Source: Dermanyssus gallinae (taxonomy: Eukaryota > Arthropoda > Arachnida > Mesostigmata > Dermanyssidae). Taken from it: DNA of 64,000 nucleotides. The notes under the pieces were generated by a model that was not told where the DNA came from, did not search any database, and worked only from the letters and a program-made list of their open reading frames with translations. A program made the translations under genes and the position numbers. Of this stretch, positions 44,700 to 56,359 are shown in pieces. Numbering within the stretch: the first letter of the stretch is position 1; each line of letters opens with the position of its first letter. Location: contig QVRM01002115.1 of assembly GCA_003439945.1 (NCBI GenBank), positions 251,001 to 315,000 on the forward strand. The letters run 5' to 3'.

Positions 44700-45271
44700 G
44701 TCTACTGTTGACAAGTCTTCTACGTACCCCGTGGTACGCTTGACTACTACAACTACTGCAACTGGTTATTGTTATTAGTTCCATGACCATGACGACTATC
44801 AGGATTCGTGGTTCCGTCGGTATGTTCAATGTTATATATATATATATATATTTATAAAAACAATTATATATATATATATATATATATCGTGCTTGTGGGG
44901 TGGTGGTGGTACTGTTGTTGCTGCCGATGCCTCTTTAACTATGTTCTGTCCTTAGACATCCGTGGATAGTGTTCGCTCCGATTAGTCGCCACTCCCCGGC
45001 TCGGGAGATCGAAACTCGGTGCATGCAACATGTCGAACACTCACAAATACACACACTCATACTACGTATATATCCCGTATGCAATGAGAGGGAGAGACAG
45101 TCTGCAAAACGCAGAGAGAACGGTAGAGATTAGGGTGCTGGAGAGAGAGAGTGAGAGGGAAGCGTGATCAGCAGAGCGAACGAGCATAACCATACATCGT
45201 CGTACGGGATGACTGTCACAGGATTATAATGAGAAGAACCTTGGGCTGCCTCGACTATAAAGGGTGCCCCG

Positions 45272-45304
<33 letters not shown>

Positions 45305-45525
45305 TATGGAACGATGCCGAACATCAAGTTCCACGAATGATACACAGAATTACAAATAGTATCCATCTAGTAAAGCAAGTAAAGAAGTACATAATTATAT
45401 ACTAGATGGGTAGCACTTCTAGAATGATAATAATTAGAATTATAATAATGGGGTGGATAATAATGCACCAATAATGCACCATCCCAATCATTGAGCTATT
45501 TTTTGTTTCGTCCAATAATAGTTTA
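44700..45525. other. no gene recognised
   Basis: (TA)n at 44834-44850, 44864-44887 and 45271-45300; GA-rich stretch near 45090-45180. Confidence 0.5.
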
Positions 45526-45532
45526 TTACAGT

Positions 45533-45692
45533 CCACCTCGGCATTTATTTCGGCTATATTGGAAACTCGAAAATAAAAACCAGTTTTAAAGTGACCAGGG
45601 CTTGAATTGACGACCTCAATGCAAGAAAATGACTTAGCCACTAATGACAACCCCAATGCAAGAAAATGACTTAGCCACCTTGCTCTGTAAAA
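45533..45692 (-). mobile_element. SINE family 2, with internal duplication
   Basis: Same order as the copy at 29.4 kb: CCTCGGCATTTATTTCGG, AAAGTGACC, then a degenerate B box (CTTGAATTGAC) and GACTTAGCCACCTTGCTC as the complement of the A box region. The segment AATGCAAGAAAATGACTTAG plus CCAC is duplicated in tandem (about 45620-45678), so the A box occurs twice. Confidence 0.5.
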
Positions 45693-45699
45693 CCTAGCT

Positions 45700-47902
45700 T
45701 CAATTGACCATTGGCCATGAAGCTTTATATCTGTGTATGAATAGTACGAACAGATTTAAACTAGACATTTCAATCTGTACGGCAAATTCTGTGAAGGAGT
45801 TCCAAAAGAAGAAAACGGGGGAGGACAAACATAGCACATATGCATCGCTAGAAGAGATTTTGAGCTTGAGTCTGATGTAGTTTCATAAGATTTTTCACGG
45901 CCACCAAAAAATCTGCCGTTTGGGTATCTCGTGATTTGTCACAGGGCGAGCAAACTAGGCAAAACTTTAAATAACGTTCGACGTGTGCCGGTTTCCTTGG
46001 TTTCGAGACACGTCACAGGTGATGAGACTTATGCCTCCACCCACAAATGTGATGCGCCAACGATGGGCAGGCGAGGTGATGGTTGCTATTCTTTTCTCCA
46101 GGAGTGAAGTCACCGCAGGCTTTTATCGCTTCATCTGAAGTCACGCTGGTGAAGCACGCAGCTTACTTGATACTGTGCAATTTATTCCTCTCGCCGAACT
46201 TAACAACTAAGAAAAAGACAATTCGATTTACGCGAATTGGTGCATGAAGCCGTCGAGGTGGAGCTAGAAAAATCGAATACGCGATTTGGGGGTGTGCTTG
46301 GATGCCTATATTCCATCGCCTCAAGAATTGGAATTCCGTTAAGTGATCTCATGTTAAATCTCTTAAAATGCGTTAGATCTATTTGTTTGTTGGTTCGACC
46401 CAGTTCACTCTTAAACAAAAGTTTTGTGGTTTTGAGAATTCCGTCACTGTGGCACATTTCCACAATAGGAAGTGGTACGCGCCACCCGAAGCACATTCTC
46501 TTAGATAACTAACCTCTACTCCCAAGTTTAAGAAAAACTGAATAACTATACTAATTATTGTATCGCTTCGGTTGTCTATGTCCTTAAAAACCAACAAAGT
46601 AGGTTGAAATTCCGATATTATACCAATTCTAAATGGGTTACCTTATTGTCTCACACGTGAGACGATGGTTTTAACTCTTGCCTTACCCAACCAAGAACAC
46701 ATTTCTAACTGGACGACCCTACGTGGTTTACTGCCAGGCAATGATAAACAAAAGCGAGTCAAATTTACACACTGGCGGGGTATCTCACCGGGGGCAACTT
46801 GAGCCAGATTACACCGTCCACTTCTGCGCTTGCTCCGGAACCTTGATATGCCACGCCCTGCCTCCGTCATATATATATATATATATTTATATATATATTT
46901 GTATATAAGACCTTTGCAGCATGAAAATACACCTTTGCATGCAATAATGCACTTGGCGCACCCTGCCTTGCCACAATTTTTTACAAACATGCACACCCAC
47001 CCCTATGTTTATATATACATATATAGTGTGTAGTGTCTGATTGAAAATAATATGTATATATAAACATTGGATATGTGCGCATGCTTTTCCAAAAGAGTAG
47101 CAACGCAGTATATATATATATATATATATGTCCTGCATTAATGTATGCACGCATATCTAAACAAGTCTATCATGACTAGGTAATATAGTCACTTGTGTAG
47201 CTGTATACGTACATTTATGACGAGAAAAACCCAATGCGTAGAAATTGTAAGGATTGGTCACTAATTGGGGCTAAACCAGACGCGTGTACAATTTTTTACA
47301 ATTTTGCGCACATTACCGACACTAACGATTAGAACGCGATGTGCCCAATGCAGCAATGTTAGCTTCTGTTTCTCCTGCCGCTGCTGCTAGGCCTGCCGTT
47401 TGCCACAATTCCCAGCAGGCAGTCACGCCGCCGTACAAGTTGGCCGCTTTGGTAATGATAAAACGCGGGCGATGGACAATCAGGCATTCATTCCAGTATG
47501 GCGTACATTGTGATCGTTACGACAAAATTTGGGAGAGCGAGAAAGAGAGAATAATCTCGGAGGCCTAACGCGATAAAGACCGCCTATAGATAAGACCAGC
47601 GTCCGGAATCATTATCAGGCGTTCACTCTAGTAGTTAACTCTAAAAACGGGTTTGACTGCGTTGTAAGTGGATCAGATGAAATATCGCCTAGCAGACCCA
47701 GACAGTGGAACTGTATAGTCTGGTGATACCAAGTCTGCATCACGTAATGCTCCGCGGTTTTCATACAAATCATTCATACAAATGAGTCGGTATTTCGACA
47801 TTGTTTACTACGATTAGCGCAAACTGACTAACCTGCTCCGGAAATTACTTACGTTTTGTTTGATATAGCCTGGCCGCCAGTGGGCAAGTGGGCAACCCGC
47901 AG

Positions 47903-47942
<40 letters not shown>

Positions 47943-48223
47943 CGTACAGTAAACTTCTATATTAAAATAGCTCATTTGTCATTCAAAGTAGTAAATACAT
48001 TCACAACTGTTTTTGCGATTATCCGTTTTATGTATGTATTTATATATGCCGTTTTATCACGAAAGAGAATGAATAGATCGCTTCCTCACCGGGAAAGGTC
48101 ACCAATGATATTCAGTTCTGAGAACAAATCCAACGGCCTCGAGTGTTGATTCCATAAAGCTCAATGTTCTTACACACATATATACATGCTACTAATTGAA
48201 TATATGCACAACGATATGTTTGA

Positions 48224-48260
<37 letters not shown>

Positions 48261-48480
48261 CAGACATTATACAACTTGCCAGAAAGGATCTCGAGTAGCC
48301 GTCGTAGATATGTCTGATCGGCGGGTAAACAAGGTACTCATCAACTTGCAGATGCATGTATATATATATGTGTGTGTAGATATTTGTACATTCGTGTGTA
48401 TCTGTGTGTATGTATCTCCGAGCTTGTTAGGCTCGAGGTAGAGCCGGCGTGATGTGACTACGACGTACTAGCCTTAACGA
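45700..48480. other. no firm gene; TA-rich
   Basis: Diverged repeat block at 45960-46030 (partner at 30.7 kb). (TA)n at 46868-46905, 47108-47128, 47904-47941 and 48224-48253. Plus-strand frame 46237-46512 (91 codons) and minus-strand 46200-46496 overlap and neither is recognised. Confidence 0.45.
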
Positions 48481-48493
48481 CCGTCTCTTTCAG

Positions 48494-48601
48494 ATGAGGG
48501 AGGAAGATGATGACGTTTCGGATTTCCTCGGACGGCGACAACCCCTAACCCCAACCAGCGTAGCCACAATTCCTTCTAACTCATCTAATACTGTCGATTG
48601 A
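48494..48601 (+). CDS. candidate terminal exon with acidic-polar C-terminus
   Basis: A strong acceptor (ACCGTCTCTTTCAG) at 48480-48493 is followed by MREEDDDVSDFLGRRQPLTP, then TSVATIPSNSSNTVD and TGA at 48599-48601. The exon has 35 codons plus stop in phase 0. Phase 0 is assumed from the open frame; the other frames close early. An ATTAAA at about 48927 could serve as polyadenylation signal, giving a 3' UTR of roughly 340 bp. Composition suggests a cytoplasmic tail. Upstream exons lie on the plus strand and were not identified. Confidence 0.45.
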   Translation: MREEDDDVSDFLGRRQPLTPTSVATIPSNSSNTVD

Positions 48602-48966
48602 CAAGAGCCTGACAACGAGCGAGCGAACGAATCAACGATGGAATAAGCCAACAACTGACCAAGATGTTCAAGTCGGGCCCGTCTCAACCCTATCGCTGAG
48701 TTGTCGCGAGCCCGGCATATGTATGTCCTACTACCTCATATAGAAGGCACGGGATAATGTCCTACATCTCACGGGGCATAAGCCTCGCTCGTGGAGGCGC
48801 GGTCGTGAAGTGTCTCAATGACATGATCCCCATCTGGACCACCTCAACTTAGTTCCATCTTCTTCAGCACTACCGCCACCGGCTTCGTGTCCGTCGGCCG
48901 CTGCCATTACAATAATCCATCCCCCATTAAAGTGTCGTCCAGTCGATACTACCGGACATGGGCCAT

Positions 48967-49080
48967 GGGTATCTATCTATAGTATCTGCCTATCTATCTA
49001 TATATCAATTGATCTGTCTGACTCTCTGCTTGTCTGTCAATCTATCTATGTATCTACTGATTTGTATATCATCTATTTAT
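48967..49080. repeat. degenerate (CTAT)n/(CTGT)n microsatellite
   Basis: Interrupted tetranucleotide repeats, mainly CTAT. Confidence 0.8.
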
Positions 49081-49339
49081 TTGTACACTTGAATGTGTTT
49101 GTGTGCACATGTGCGCGTTTGTAGGCGAATGGATGTTTGAACACGCTGCCGCGTCTCAACGACACGCTGAGAATACGCGGTCTTCTATGGTGTGGGTCGA
49201 CGATTTTGACGTCATGGGTCCAGCCAGGATTCGCGGCGCACCTCGTATACAACCCGAGCACGAGCGACTCATGCATCTCCAAGAGCGACATTGGAGGCGC
49301 AATGATGTTTGACGTACGTTTTCTACTACTAGATGCACT

Positions 49340-49468
49340 GCTTTCGCATTGCTTCGTGAGGCGGACCCCGTCAATACAAATATGCAACGGTGGGGATCGA
49401 ACCCGTGCACCTATGTGTCTCCTCCGGGTGCGAGGCACACGCAATTGCATCACGCCACCGGGCTCGAA
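49340..49468 (-). mobile_element. SINE family 1
   Basis: Minus-strand copy with B box GGTTCGATCCCC (49391-49402), A-box region GGCGTGATGC and body GCAATGCGAAAGCAG. The tail part is replaced by unrelated sequence at about 49335. No target duplication was found. Confidence 0.75.
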
Positions 49469-49479
49469 CTCAAAGCCGA

Positions 49480-51060
49480 AGCTAACGAAATGAAGAGACG
49501 ATAAACAACTTCAATAATAGATACTACTACTACTACTACTACTACGACTACAAATCATGCGCTGTTGATATTCCCTCGACGACGTTGTAATGAGACCGAT
49601 CATAAGCATGCCGGCGAAACCTTCTTCCGGTCTCCCCTATCTCCTGTCGTTCACAACCGTTGACGCAGTCATCTCATATGACTGATTAAGACGTTCAGAT
49701 CGTCGCGGCCGCCCTAATCGTCACCCTATAGTCGCTGCCCATCATAGTACACGACCACAGTCACAAATCACACAGCCACGTACACATACCGAGACACATA
49801 GACACACATACAAATATGTACATCCATCTAACACATACACACGGGCAAAGATACGCACTGGCAGCTCTAACCTACAACTGACATGTCGCCTATTACCGCC
49901 TAGTTAGTTAGTTAGCTATCTCTAACTAAGATGCACATCAACAACGTATCTAGCGGAGGAAACTGCTGCTGGGTTGCCGGACAGATGTCCGTGACGTAAT
50001 CCTGCCGCCACTGTAACGAGAGAGTATCATTAGTGCTCTAATAAGTATAATTATTAGTTGCAATGCATTATTGCATTTCTTATTTCTCCCGTCGTCCCGG
50101 TCTTTGTTATTATTATACACGGATATTTGTTAGTCAGTAGTTGGCCAACTGGCTACGTCAGGCAACAAGGCTGCCTGTTCTTATGGTCAAACATTCCAAG
50201 GCAGTGTCATGCGTAGCGTCCCTCGTGAACGGATTTGTCTGCCAAATCGCATAGTGTGCGAATGTCTACATGTAGTGTATTTTTTTTTTTCATAGACCAA
50301 TCTTTTTCAATAGGCAAATTTATTTAACTCAAAATTAATTAACACATGTTTAACAATTGTAAAAAGTGAGGATATTTCACAGAAAAGGTTATCGCCCGTC
50401 TCTGCGATATATATATATATATATATAATTTTTGTTGGACAATACAGTCTGATCAATCATGTAACCCGCAACCAACATCTATAAAGGATGGGCGCAAGAA
50501 ATCCGTTGCAATCATCATTGCGGTAAAGACAGAGGGAGAGACCGCAAACTTGTACAGTCAATAATGAAGCGAATTCGTGTTATTTCAGCCACCGTGCAGT
50601 TTACATGATTGCGTCCACTGACAGGAAAGCAGGTACGGATGTATTGTCGTATTTCATAGTATATGTATTGTCGTATTTCATAGTCCCTTAATGGTACGCA
50701 GTGAGACTGCTGCACCAGCATTGCGGCGCGCCTGTTCACCTGAGCAGCGCTAAGTATCATCTTAAATGAGTGTTTTTTTCCAATTCGAACGAACAGATGC
50801 AACAGGGATAAGGCAATATAGATTCTTTGCTCATCTTTCGCAAAATCCGCTGGTTGGTAGCTACTCCTACATCAGACGGACTGACGTTGATCACACTAAA
50901 GAAGCTCTACTTCTGGCGGGAGTTGACAGTGAGTCTTCTAACTAAGTTGTCGTTCAAGTCGAGTCACTGTCGAATCGCGTGTTCTGTTCTATTGATAGCG
51001 GGACGACACGAGGGCGGGGGTCGACTCCGACTGCTTTGACGACAGCCGCCACCCGCCACA
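49480..51060. other. no firm gene
   Basis: (ACT)n at 49521-49545, T run at about 50280-50290, (TA)n at 50407-50427. TATTGTCGTATTTCATAGT is repeated at about 50641 and 50666. A frame at 50515-50802 (minus) spans the duplication and is unrecognised. Confidence 0.45.
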
Positions 51061-51070
51061 ACCACCCCCT

Positions 51071-51289
51071 TCACGAGTGGTGACCACTGCAGCAAATTTG
51101 GTCATTTTCGAGAATGTCGACAATACGGCGTGTCGGATATTGTTCATCGATCAGTCGATCATTAATCATATCGCGTAATCCCTTCACACGACGTTTGGCA
51201 AACCGTTTGTTTGACACCAAAAACGTGGCTCTCTTTTTTGTTCTGGCCGTTGAGCCTTTCTTTGGTTGTTTCACCACCGTCGGCGTCAC
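51071..51289 (-). CDS. candidate exon encoding a basic 72-residue C-terminus
   Basis: An acceptor GTGATGGCAG at 51299-51290 precedes the frame VTPTVVKQPKKGSTARTKKR, which continues with SNKRFAKRRVKGLRDMINDR and TRRIVDILEND to a TGA at 51073-51071. It is lysine/arginine-rich and protein-like. Like exon 2 of genes A and B it starts with GTG after AG on the minus strand, and FA-x-x-RV recalls gene B. That similarity is weak. No signal-peptide exon was found upstream before the LINE at 51.5 kb. Confidence 0.3.
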   Translation of the reverse strand: MTPTVVKQPKKGSTARTKKRATFLVSNKRFAKRRVKGLRDMINDRLIDEQYPTRRIVDILENDQICCSGHHS

Positions 51290-51631
51290 CTGCCATCACA
51301 CCAACCACTGTACAACACTTGTTGTTGCTGATGTTGTTGTAGCACAAATCGTTCCACGACTCAAATGAAGAAAGCTCCTGCTGGCGCACTGCTGCACACA
51401 CTCCATCATTTCTCGTCCCAATGATCAGCACCGTCACTAAAGAGAGAATAAGTCACGTTTGTGTGAACCTTCCTAATACTTCCTGAATAATAATAATAAT
51501 GATAATAAAAATAATAATAATAATATTTGTTTTTTTTTTTTTGAACAAGGGTTTATTTTATCAATATGTACATGTATCACAATTATCAATATATTACTTA
51601 TATAATATCTACAATATTGCTTAAATTCTTC

Positions 51632-53344
51632 TTATTGCATGAGTGTCGGTGACCACTCAACATCATCTTGGCGTTGCCTCTCTGTAATTCTAATGACACT
51701 CTCTGTCGAAGGAAAGCGGTCGATCTTGGCTCCGCTGTGGCCTCGAAGAGCTTCTTCCCAAGCTCCTTTGTCAGTTTGAGTGCACCCGGCAGCGTCGGAT
51801 GAAACCGCTTTCAGTCTAATGCCATCTATATCTAACTCACAGGCCGACAGAAGAGTTAAGTGGGTAGCCTGAGTGGCGATTTGGTCCCACCCCTTCTGCC
51901 TAGTGACCTGTTCCTCAGAAGGACGACCAGACTGACGCGCGTCCCAGATCCGAATGGCGTCTTGTTGGTGGCTGATGAGTCCGCCGATAGTAGCGGCCAC
52001 TGCAGAGGCGCAGCTATGCGACGAAGCAAGAAAAGCGGGCAAGGCAAGGTCCGTGGCCGAGCGAATGCCCATTCCACCCAGCCGGACCGATAGGCTTGCC
52101 TGCATCCATGCCTTATCATCGAACGTCAGGTCAAGGATGTTTTCCAAGGCTCTCCTCACTTGGTCGTCAAGATCCAAAGTTTCTGACGGCAAAAGGAAGG
52201 TAGGTGAGGTCCGTAGTACATACAGGACCTTTTGTACTCCCATTGCGTGCCGAAGCAGAAAGTAGGCATGATGTCTACCGAGATGACCCAGCCTCTGGTA
52301 AAGTCGGGAGAGTTGTTCTCCCTTCTCGGCCAGTACCGGGCCGATCATTTCGGGGAAGACCGCCGTACCCAGCAGGTCCAGTTCACACCGGTCCTTCACA
52401 AGGATGCCCGGGAGATTGCTGTTAAATTCTACAATCACCTGCTGTCTCTCTTCGTCCTCGAAACCCTGTAGGAATAACTCGCATTTAGATGGGTTAAGCT
52501 GCATCCCGCTCCATTGCTCGAACGCTCTGAGATCCTTGATGTCTTTGAGTAATGCCGAAGGATCGTTGTCAAGAAGGGTCCCATCGTCGAGGTAAAACAG
52601 AGGGACCTTGGATGTCACCTGTTTGACGTACTGATGCAACAGCAGGCTAAACGCAAAAGGAGCCGCTACGTCTCCCTGCTGACAACCGGCTGATGACCTG
52701 ATTTCAACTTCACCGAACATCAGAGACGTCGGCCTGCTATATGCCTGGTGCATCATTGGATAGAGAGCCGGGGCGTGCTTGGAAACCTCTGCCAAAAGTT
52801 GTCCTCGTTTGTTCAAGTTAAACGCATTTTTGAAATCTAATTTTAGGAGGCAGCATTTCTCGTTGTTTTCGAGGAAGGTGCGAGCCGTGTGGGCAATTAT
52901 TTCTGCACCATTATGAGTGGCGTACCCCATTTGCCGAGGCTGCAGGTAGTTTTTCACATTGACCTGGGGAAGCAGGGTCTTTGTGGCCAGTCTACGCAAG
53001 GTGCAGCCAACGGCTATGGGTCGGTATCCTCCGGTTTTCTTCTTCAGGGCAATAAGCCACCCTCCATATATGACGTTTCTCACAGTCTCCGGAACTTGCC
53101 CGTTACGTATGATGTCGCATACCTTAGCGAGTGTTTCCAGCACATCGTTGTGGTCTCCGTTGGCAGGGAGAAGGCATTTTAGATGGTCAGGCGTGAGGCC
53201 GTCGAGGCCTCCCGCCGCACCGGATGGAAAGGTGCGGAGTGCCTTGGCAACATCCTCGCTTGAACATGACCCAACCGCTGGCAAGCCGATAGGGGATGGT
53301 GGCACCACGTCCCCTGCGAGAGCAGGAGGATGTTTTGCGATCAT
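51632..53344 (-). pseudogene. RT of LINE copy D with intact catalytic motifs, fused out of frame to REL remnant
   Basis: A 570-codon open frame; the ATG at 53344 is internal to the original polyprotein. RT motifs in order: GGLDGLTPDHLK (residues 43-54), GGYRPIAVGCTLRRLATK (about 105-122), LLKLDFKNAF (about 167-176, palm aspartate), SAGCQQGDVAAPFAFSLLL (about 223-241), FYLDDGTLL (about 256-264) and MQLNPSKCELF. All RT catalytic residues are present. After LKAVSSDAAGC the sequence jumps to the far end of the REL domain in the wrong frame. The correct frame there would read AFLRQRVSLELQRGNAKM. About 0.5 kb with zinc ribbon and PD/D residues is gone. Confidence 0.85.
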
Positions 53345-53535
53345 CTCATCAATCGACTCCTTTGTGACGGGCGCAATCGTGTCATCGGAAGACTAGATTC
53401 TGATGGCGCTCCGCACATTAAAATCCATGGAAAGCTTGTGAGCAGCGATCTGGGCGCGAGCTTTTTTTTTGCCTCGCCCCTCAGCCTCCATGCAAGTGAG
53501 AGTGGCAGCTCCGAAAAGGGCCACCTTTTCTTTGA

Positions 53536-54003
53536 CTACGCTGGGGTTTCCTTGTCGACGTGGAGGACTTTTGGGGCGAGGGTAAGCAGCGCGGTCCAGC
53601 TCGCTTCGTCATTCTTTTTCACGACGTCTTTAAGCAGACGGTGGAAGAGTCCGCGCAAAGGAATTATCGCTCCCTTTGGGATCCTGCGCAGCACCTTGCG
53701 TGTCATCTTGGCGTTGGCGAGTAACTTGTGAAAAGAAAGGGAAGAAGAAGACCGCAGGTGATGATCAGGTGTCGGCCCTCCATTTACTTGCGGCTGGCTA
53801 GCGGGTTGAGGAAAGAATTCTGCTTGTGGAGCGTGCGAAGGAAGTAGCGGTTGTGAAATGCTGCTAGTAGCGGCCTGTTGGAACACTGCTGGTCCACTAG
53901 GCTCGGCTATCTTCTTCTTATGAGTCCTTCCTGCGTGGATCTGGACACCCCGCTTCGTAGGAAAACACATAGAACACCACTGGCATCGAAACTCATTAGC
54001 CAT
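53536..54003 (-). pseudogene. N-terminal zinc-finger part of LINE copy D
   Basis: Starts MANEFRCQWCSMCFPTKRGV and has a C2H2 finger C-x2-C-x12-H-x4-H (RCQWCSMC...IHAGRTH) at residues 7-29, likely nucleic-acid binding. A proline/glutamine/serine-rich linker follows, then RKVLRRIPKGAIIPLRGLFH and HVDKETPA. It stops because about 20 bases present in copy C are missing here at about 53538, shifting the frame. The protein continues in another frame as VVKEKVALFGAATLTC, with one more stop before the RT. Confidence 0.8.
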
Positions 54004-54171
54004 TACTGCTACCTTTTTGAAGCTAAGCAGTTGCTGGCTTTGCTGTGGCTGTCCACTTCACATGCCTCGCCGTGCCAAGTGAAAATAGCGTTTTAATTGT
54101 CGGCGCGGTGATTTTTTTTTCTTTTGAATAGTAGATCAGACGCTCCAAGCCATAATAATAATAATAATAAT

Positions 54172-54296
54172 AATAATAGCTTAGGCGAACCTGCATGGAT
54201 AGCAAACAATGCGGAAATCGTGAAAAAAAGAACATATTCTAAACTGGCTAGGCGATACATTACGTAGTACCTTTTGCTTAAGAGACCCCACAACCC
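54172..54296 (-). repeat. 125-bp repeat ending in (ATT)n, unit 1
   Basis: Minus strand: starts CTCTTAAGCAAAAGGTACTA, ends GCAGGTTCGCCTAAGCT(ATT)9. Matches 55490-55606. The microsatellite end suggests the 3' end of a SINE or LINE. Confidence 0.7.
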
Positions 54297-54299
54297 ATC

Positions 54300-55050
54300 A
54301 ATCATAATAGTAATATTTTTTGAACAAAGGTTTAATATTAATATGTACATGTATCACAATTACTAATATATTATAATATTTACAATATTGCTTGACTAAC
54401 ATCATCTTGGCGTTGCCTCTCTGTAGTTTCAATAACACCCTCTGTCAAAAAAACGCGCTCGATAATGGCTCCGCTGTGGCCTCAAAGAGCTTCTTTCTAA
54501 GCTCTTTTGTCAGTGTGAGTGCATCCTTGCGCTAAACGCCAGATGACTTGAGACCGAATGCCAATACAACGTGATCTTCAAAAAAAAATGCGCGTGTAGG
54601 CGCCCTTTGTGCATCTCCCGTTGGTGAATGATGTGGCCGAAGCCCGCGCTGGCTAGTTCACGATAGCTGAGGGCGTACGTGTCGGAGACAGTCGGAGACG
54701 TCCCACGCCAGCGGCCGATTATGGCCCCAGTCACGGCTGGTAAGGCCATCCGGTCGACGCCTGTCGTCCCTCTGCAATCCACAAAGCTACAGTGTGACGC
54801 GGTACCCGGTTAGTCTGAGGGCGCGTCCGAGGATGTCATTTATGACGTCGTGGTGACCCTGCGTAAGCCCGGTAGTAGATACAGTAAGTAATAAATACAA
54901 TACGTAATAGATACAATAATACGGTAATAGATACAGTAATACGGTAATAGATACAGTAAAGTACAGGTAGTAATTATAGAACAGCAACACCAAGTAAATA
55001 GTGCAAAGTAAACAAATTATAATCAGCAACGAACTGTTTTCCCGAATTCT
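54300..55050 (-). mobile_element. YLDD-REL LINE, copy E, 5'-truncated with REL
   Basis: On the minus strand the segment starts near 55050 with a short divergent part, then HHDVINDILGRALRLTGYRV and MALPAV...GRWRGTSPTVSDTYA (REL core positions, compare GRMLVWDATVTD of copy A), then SYRELASAGFG. After a gap the conserved tail AFF-QRVLLKLQRGNAKMM follows, and a 3' UTR like that of copy D ends near 54305 in ATTACTATT. The WD of the core reads WR and the frame is broken. It shows what copy D lost. Confidence 0.6.
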
Positions 55051-55059
55051 AAATAAATA

Positions 55060-55485
55060 CTTTCTTTTCCTCTATATCTGCAGACGCATGATACAAATGA
55101 CCTAATGGGGCGAAAAGTTATTTTGATAAGTGCAGAAGTGGAAAAAGGAGATAAATCTTACCAAAGCAATATTAATCCGCACAGTTGGATACAAATAATT
55201 AATATTAGGTAAATTAACTTTTTGATCCTGTAAGCATCAATGAGCCTTCAAGAATGTGATAAAAGCCACTGGTGAGACCGGGCAAATTATAAGATGCATG
55301 TTTAGCGATTGTTACATGTTGGCTCTTCAGGATGCACAAATACATGTGTTGATGCGCACATAATAGTCAAACACATTTCCCTTAACGCAATGAGGGGCCG
55401 GACATGGCCTAAGCATTGTGTACCAAGTGTGCATCAACATTAGGCAAACTTGTGATAATTTAAGTGTTGCTCATTAATGATAATA
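55060..55485. other. no gene recognised
   Basis: AT-rich spacer. Confidence 0.5.
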
Positions 55486-55489
55486 ATAA

Positions 55490-55606
55490 CAACAACAACA
55501 GCTCAGGCGAACCTGCATGGATAGCAAAATATGCAGAAATCGTGAAAAAAAGAACATATTCTAAACTAGCTAGGAGATACATTACGTAGTACCTTTTGCT
55601 AAAGAG
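55490..55606 (-). repeat. 125-bp repeat, unit 2
   Basis: About 90 percent like 54172-54296 by eye and ends in GTT/ATT repeats at 55480-55500 on the minus strand. Confidence 0.7.
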
Positions 55607-55609
55607 ACT

Positions 55610-56330
55610 ACACGGGTACACAACTCTCATTGCATAACACTTCAATGCAAATTATGCAATGACAGTATAAAGTACTCTCATTAGATTGAGAGTTATGCGG
55701 CGTTTTCAAAATGCCTAACTTGAGTGTTCTCTGCGGAAAATATAAGCAACATTCAACTAAACAGATCCATGCTGTAAGTCATGCTAAATCAAGCCTTCTG
55801 TATAGACATTGATGACTATAATAATAGAACTGGAAGCTTTGGAGGGGCAGCTTTGCCGCGATTTAAGTACGTGAACGTAAGAGTTGCTAGGAACATTTAA
55901 TCGTGGGCATCGGAAAAAATGACACTTCTTAAAGCGATGTTTTAGCGCCGTACACCAACAAAACAAATGTATGATACAATAGTCGGATCGATCGCTCGGC
56001 ATTGGAAGAGTCATGCGCCTTTTAGCCATATGCCAATGAAAACGATCCGGTTACTTTAAGCGTACCGTTGACTCTGCGAGTTATTAGAACGAAAAACAAG
56101 GTGTGTGTAAACAATCAGCAAACAGCGGCAATCTCTTACAGGTAATTTAGCCTGAGCAACATGTTTTTACCCGGGCAATAGATCCATGTATTTAGCTAGG
56201 GCAAGTGCACGGTACAGACGAATATAGAATACAGGCGTAGATATGATGAAACAATGGAAAGCAATGCGCAGTGCGGCTTCTATTTTTAGACCACTTAGTT
56301 GAGCAAGAACCGGTAGCGAAAGGTCGTAAT
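55610..56330. other. no gene recognised
   Basis: Spacer upstream of the cysteine-rich gene. A small inverted repeat ACTCTCA/TGAGAGT lies near 55674-55693. A promoter could not be pinned down. Confidence 0.45.
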
Positions 56331-56359
56331 TAATGTTGAAAGCGCCGTGTTTTAGCACA

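Larger units (their letters stand above)
51487..54113 (-). mobile_element. YLDD-REL LINE, copy D (best preserved)
   Basis: Minus-strand element with 5' module starting about 54110 (CACCGCGCCGACAA, as in copies B and C), coding 54003-51632, and 3' UTR ending in an A run and an interrupted (ATT)n tail at 51541-51487. About 2.6 kb in total. Most of the endonuclease domain has been deleted. Confidence 0.85.

Noticed and set aside
46200..46512. Overlapping 90-100 codon frames on both strands
   Set aside because: Neither shows motifs or splice context and they are mutually exclusive.
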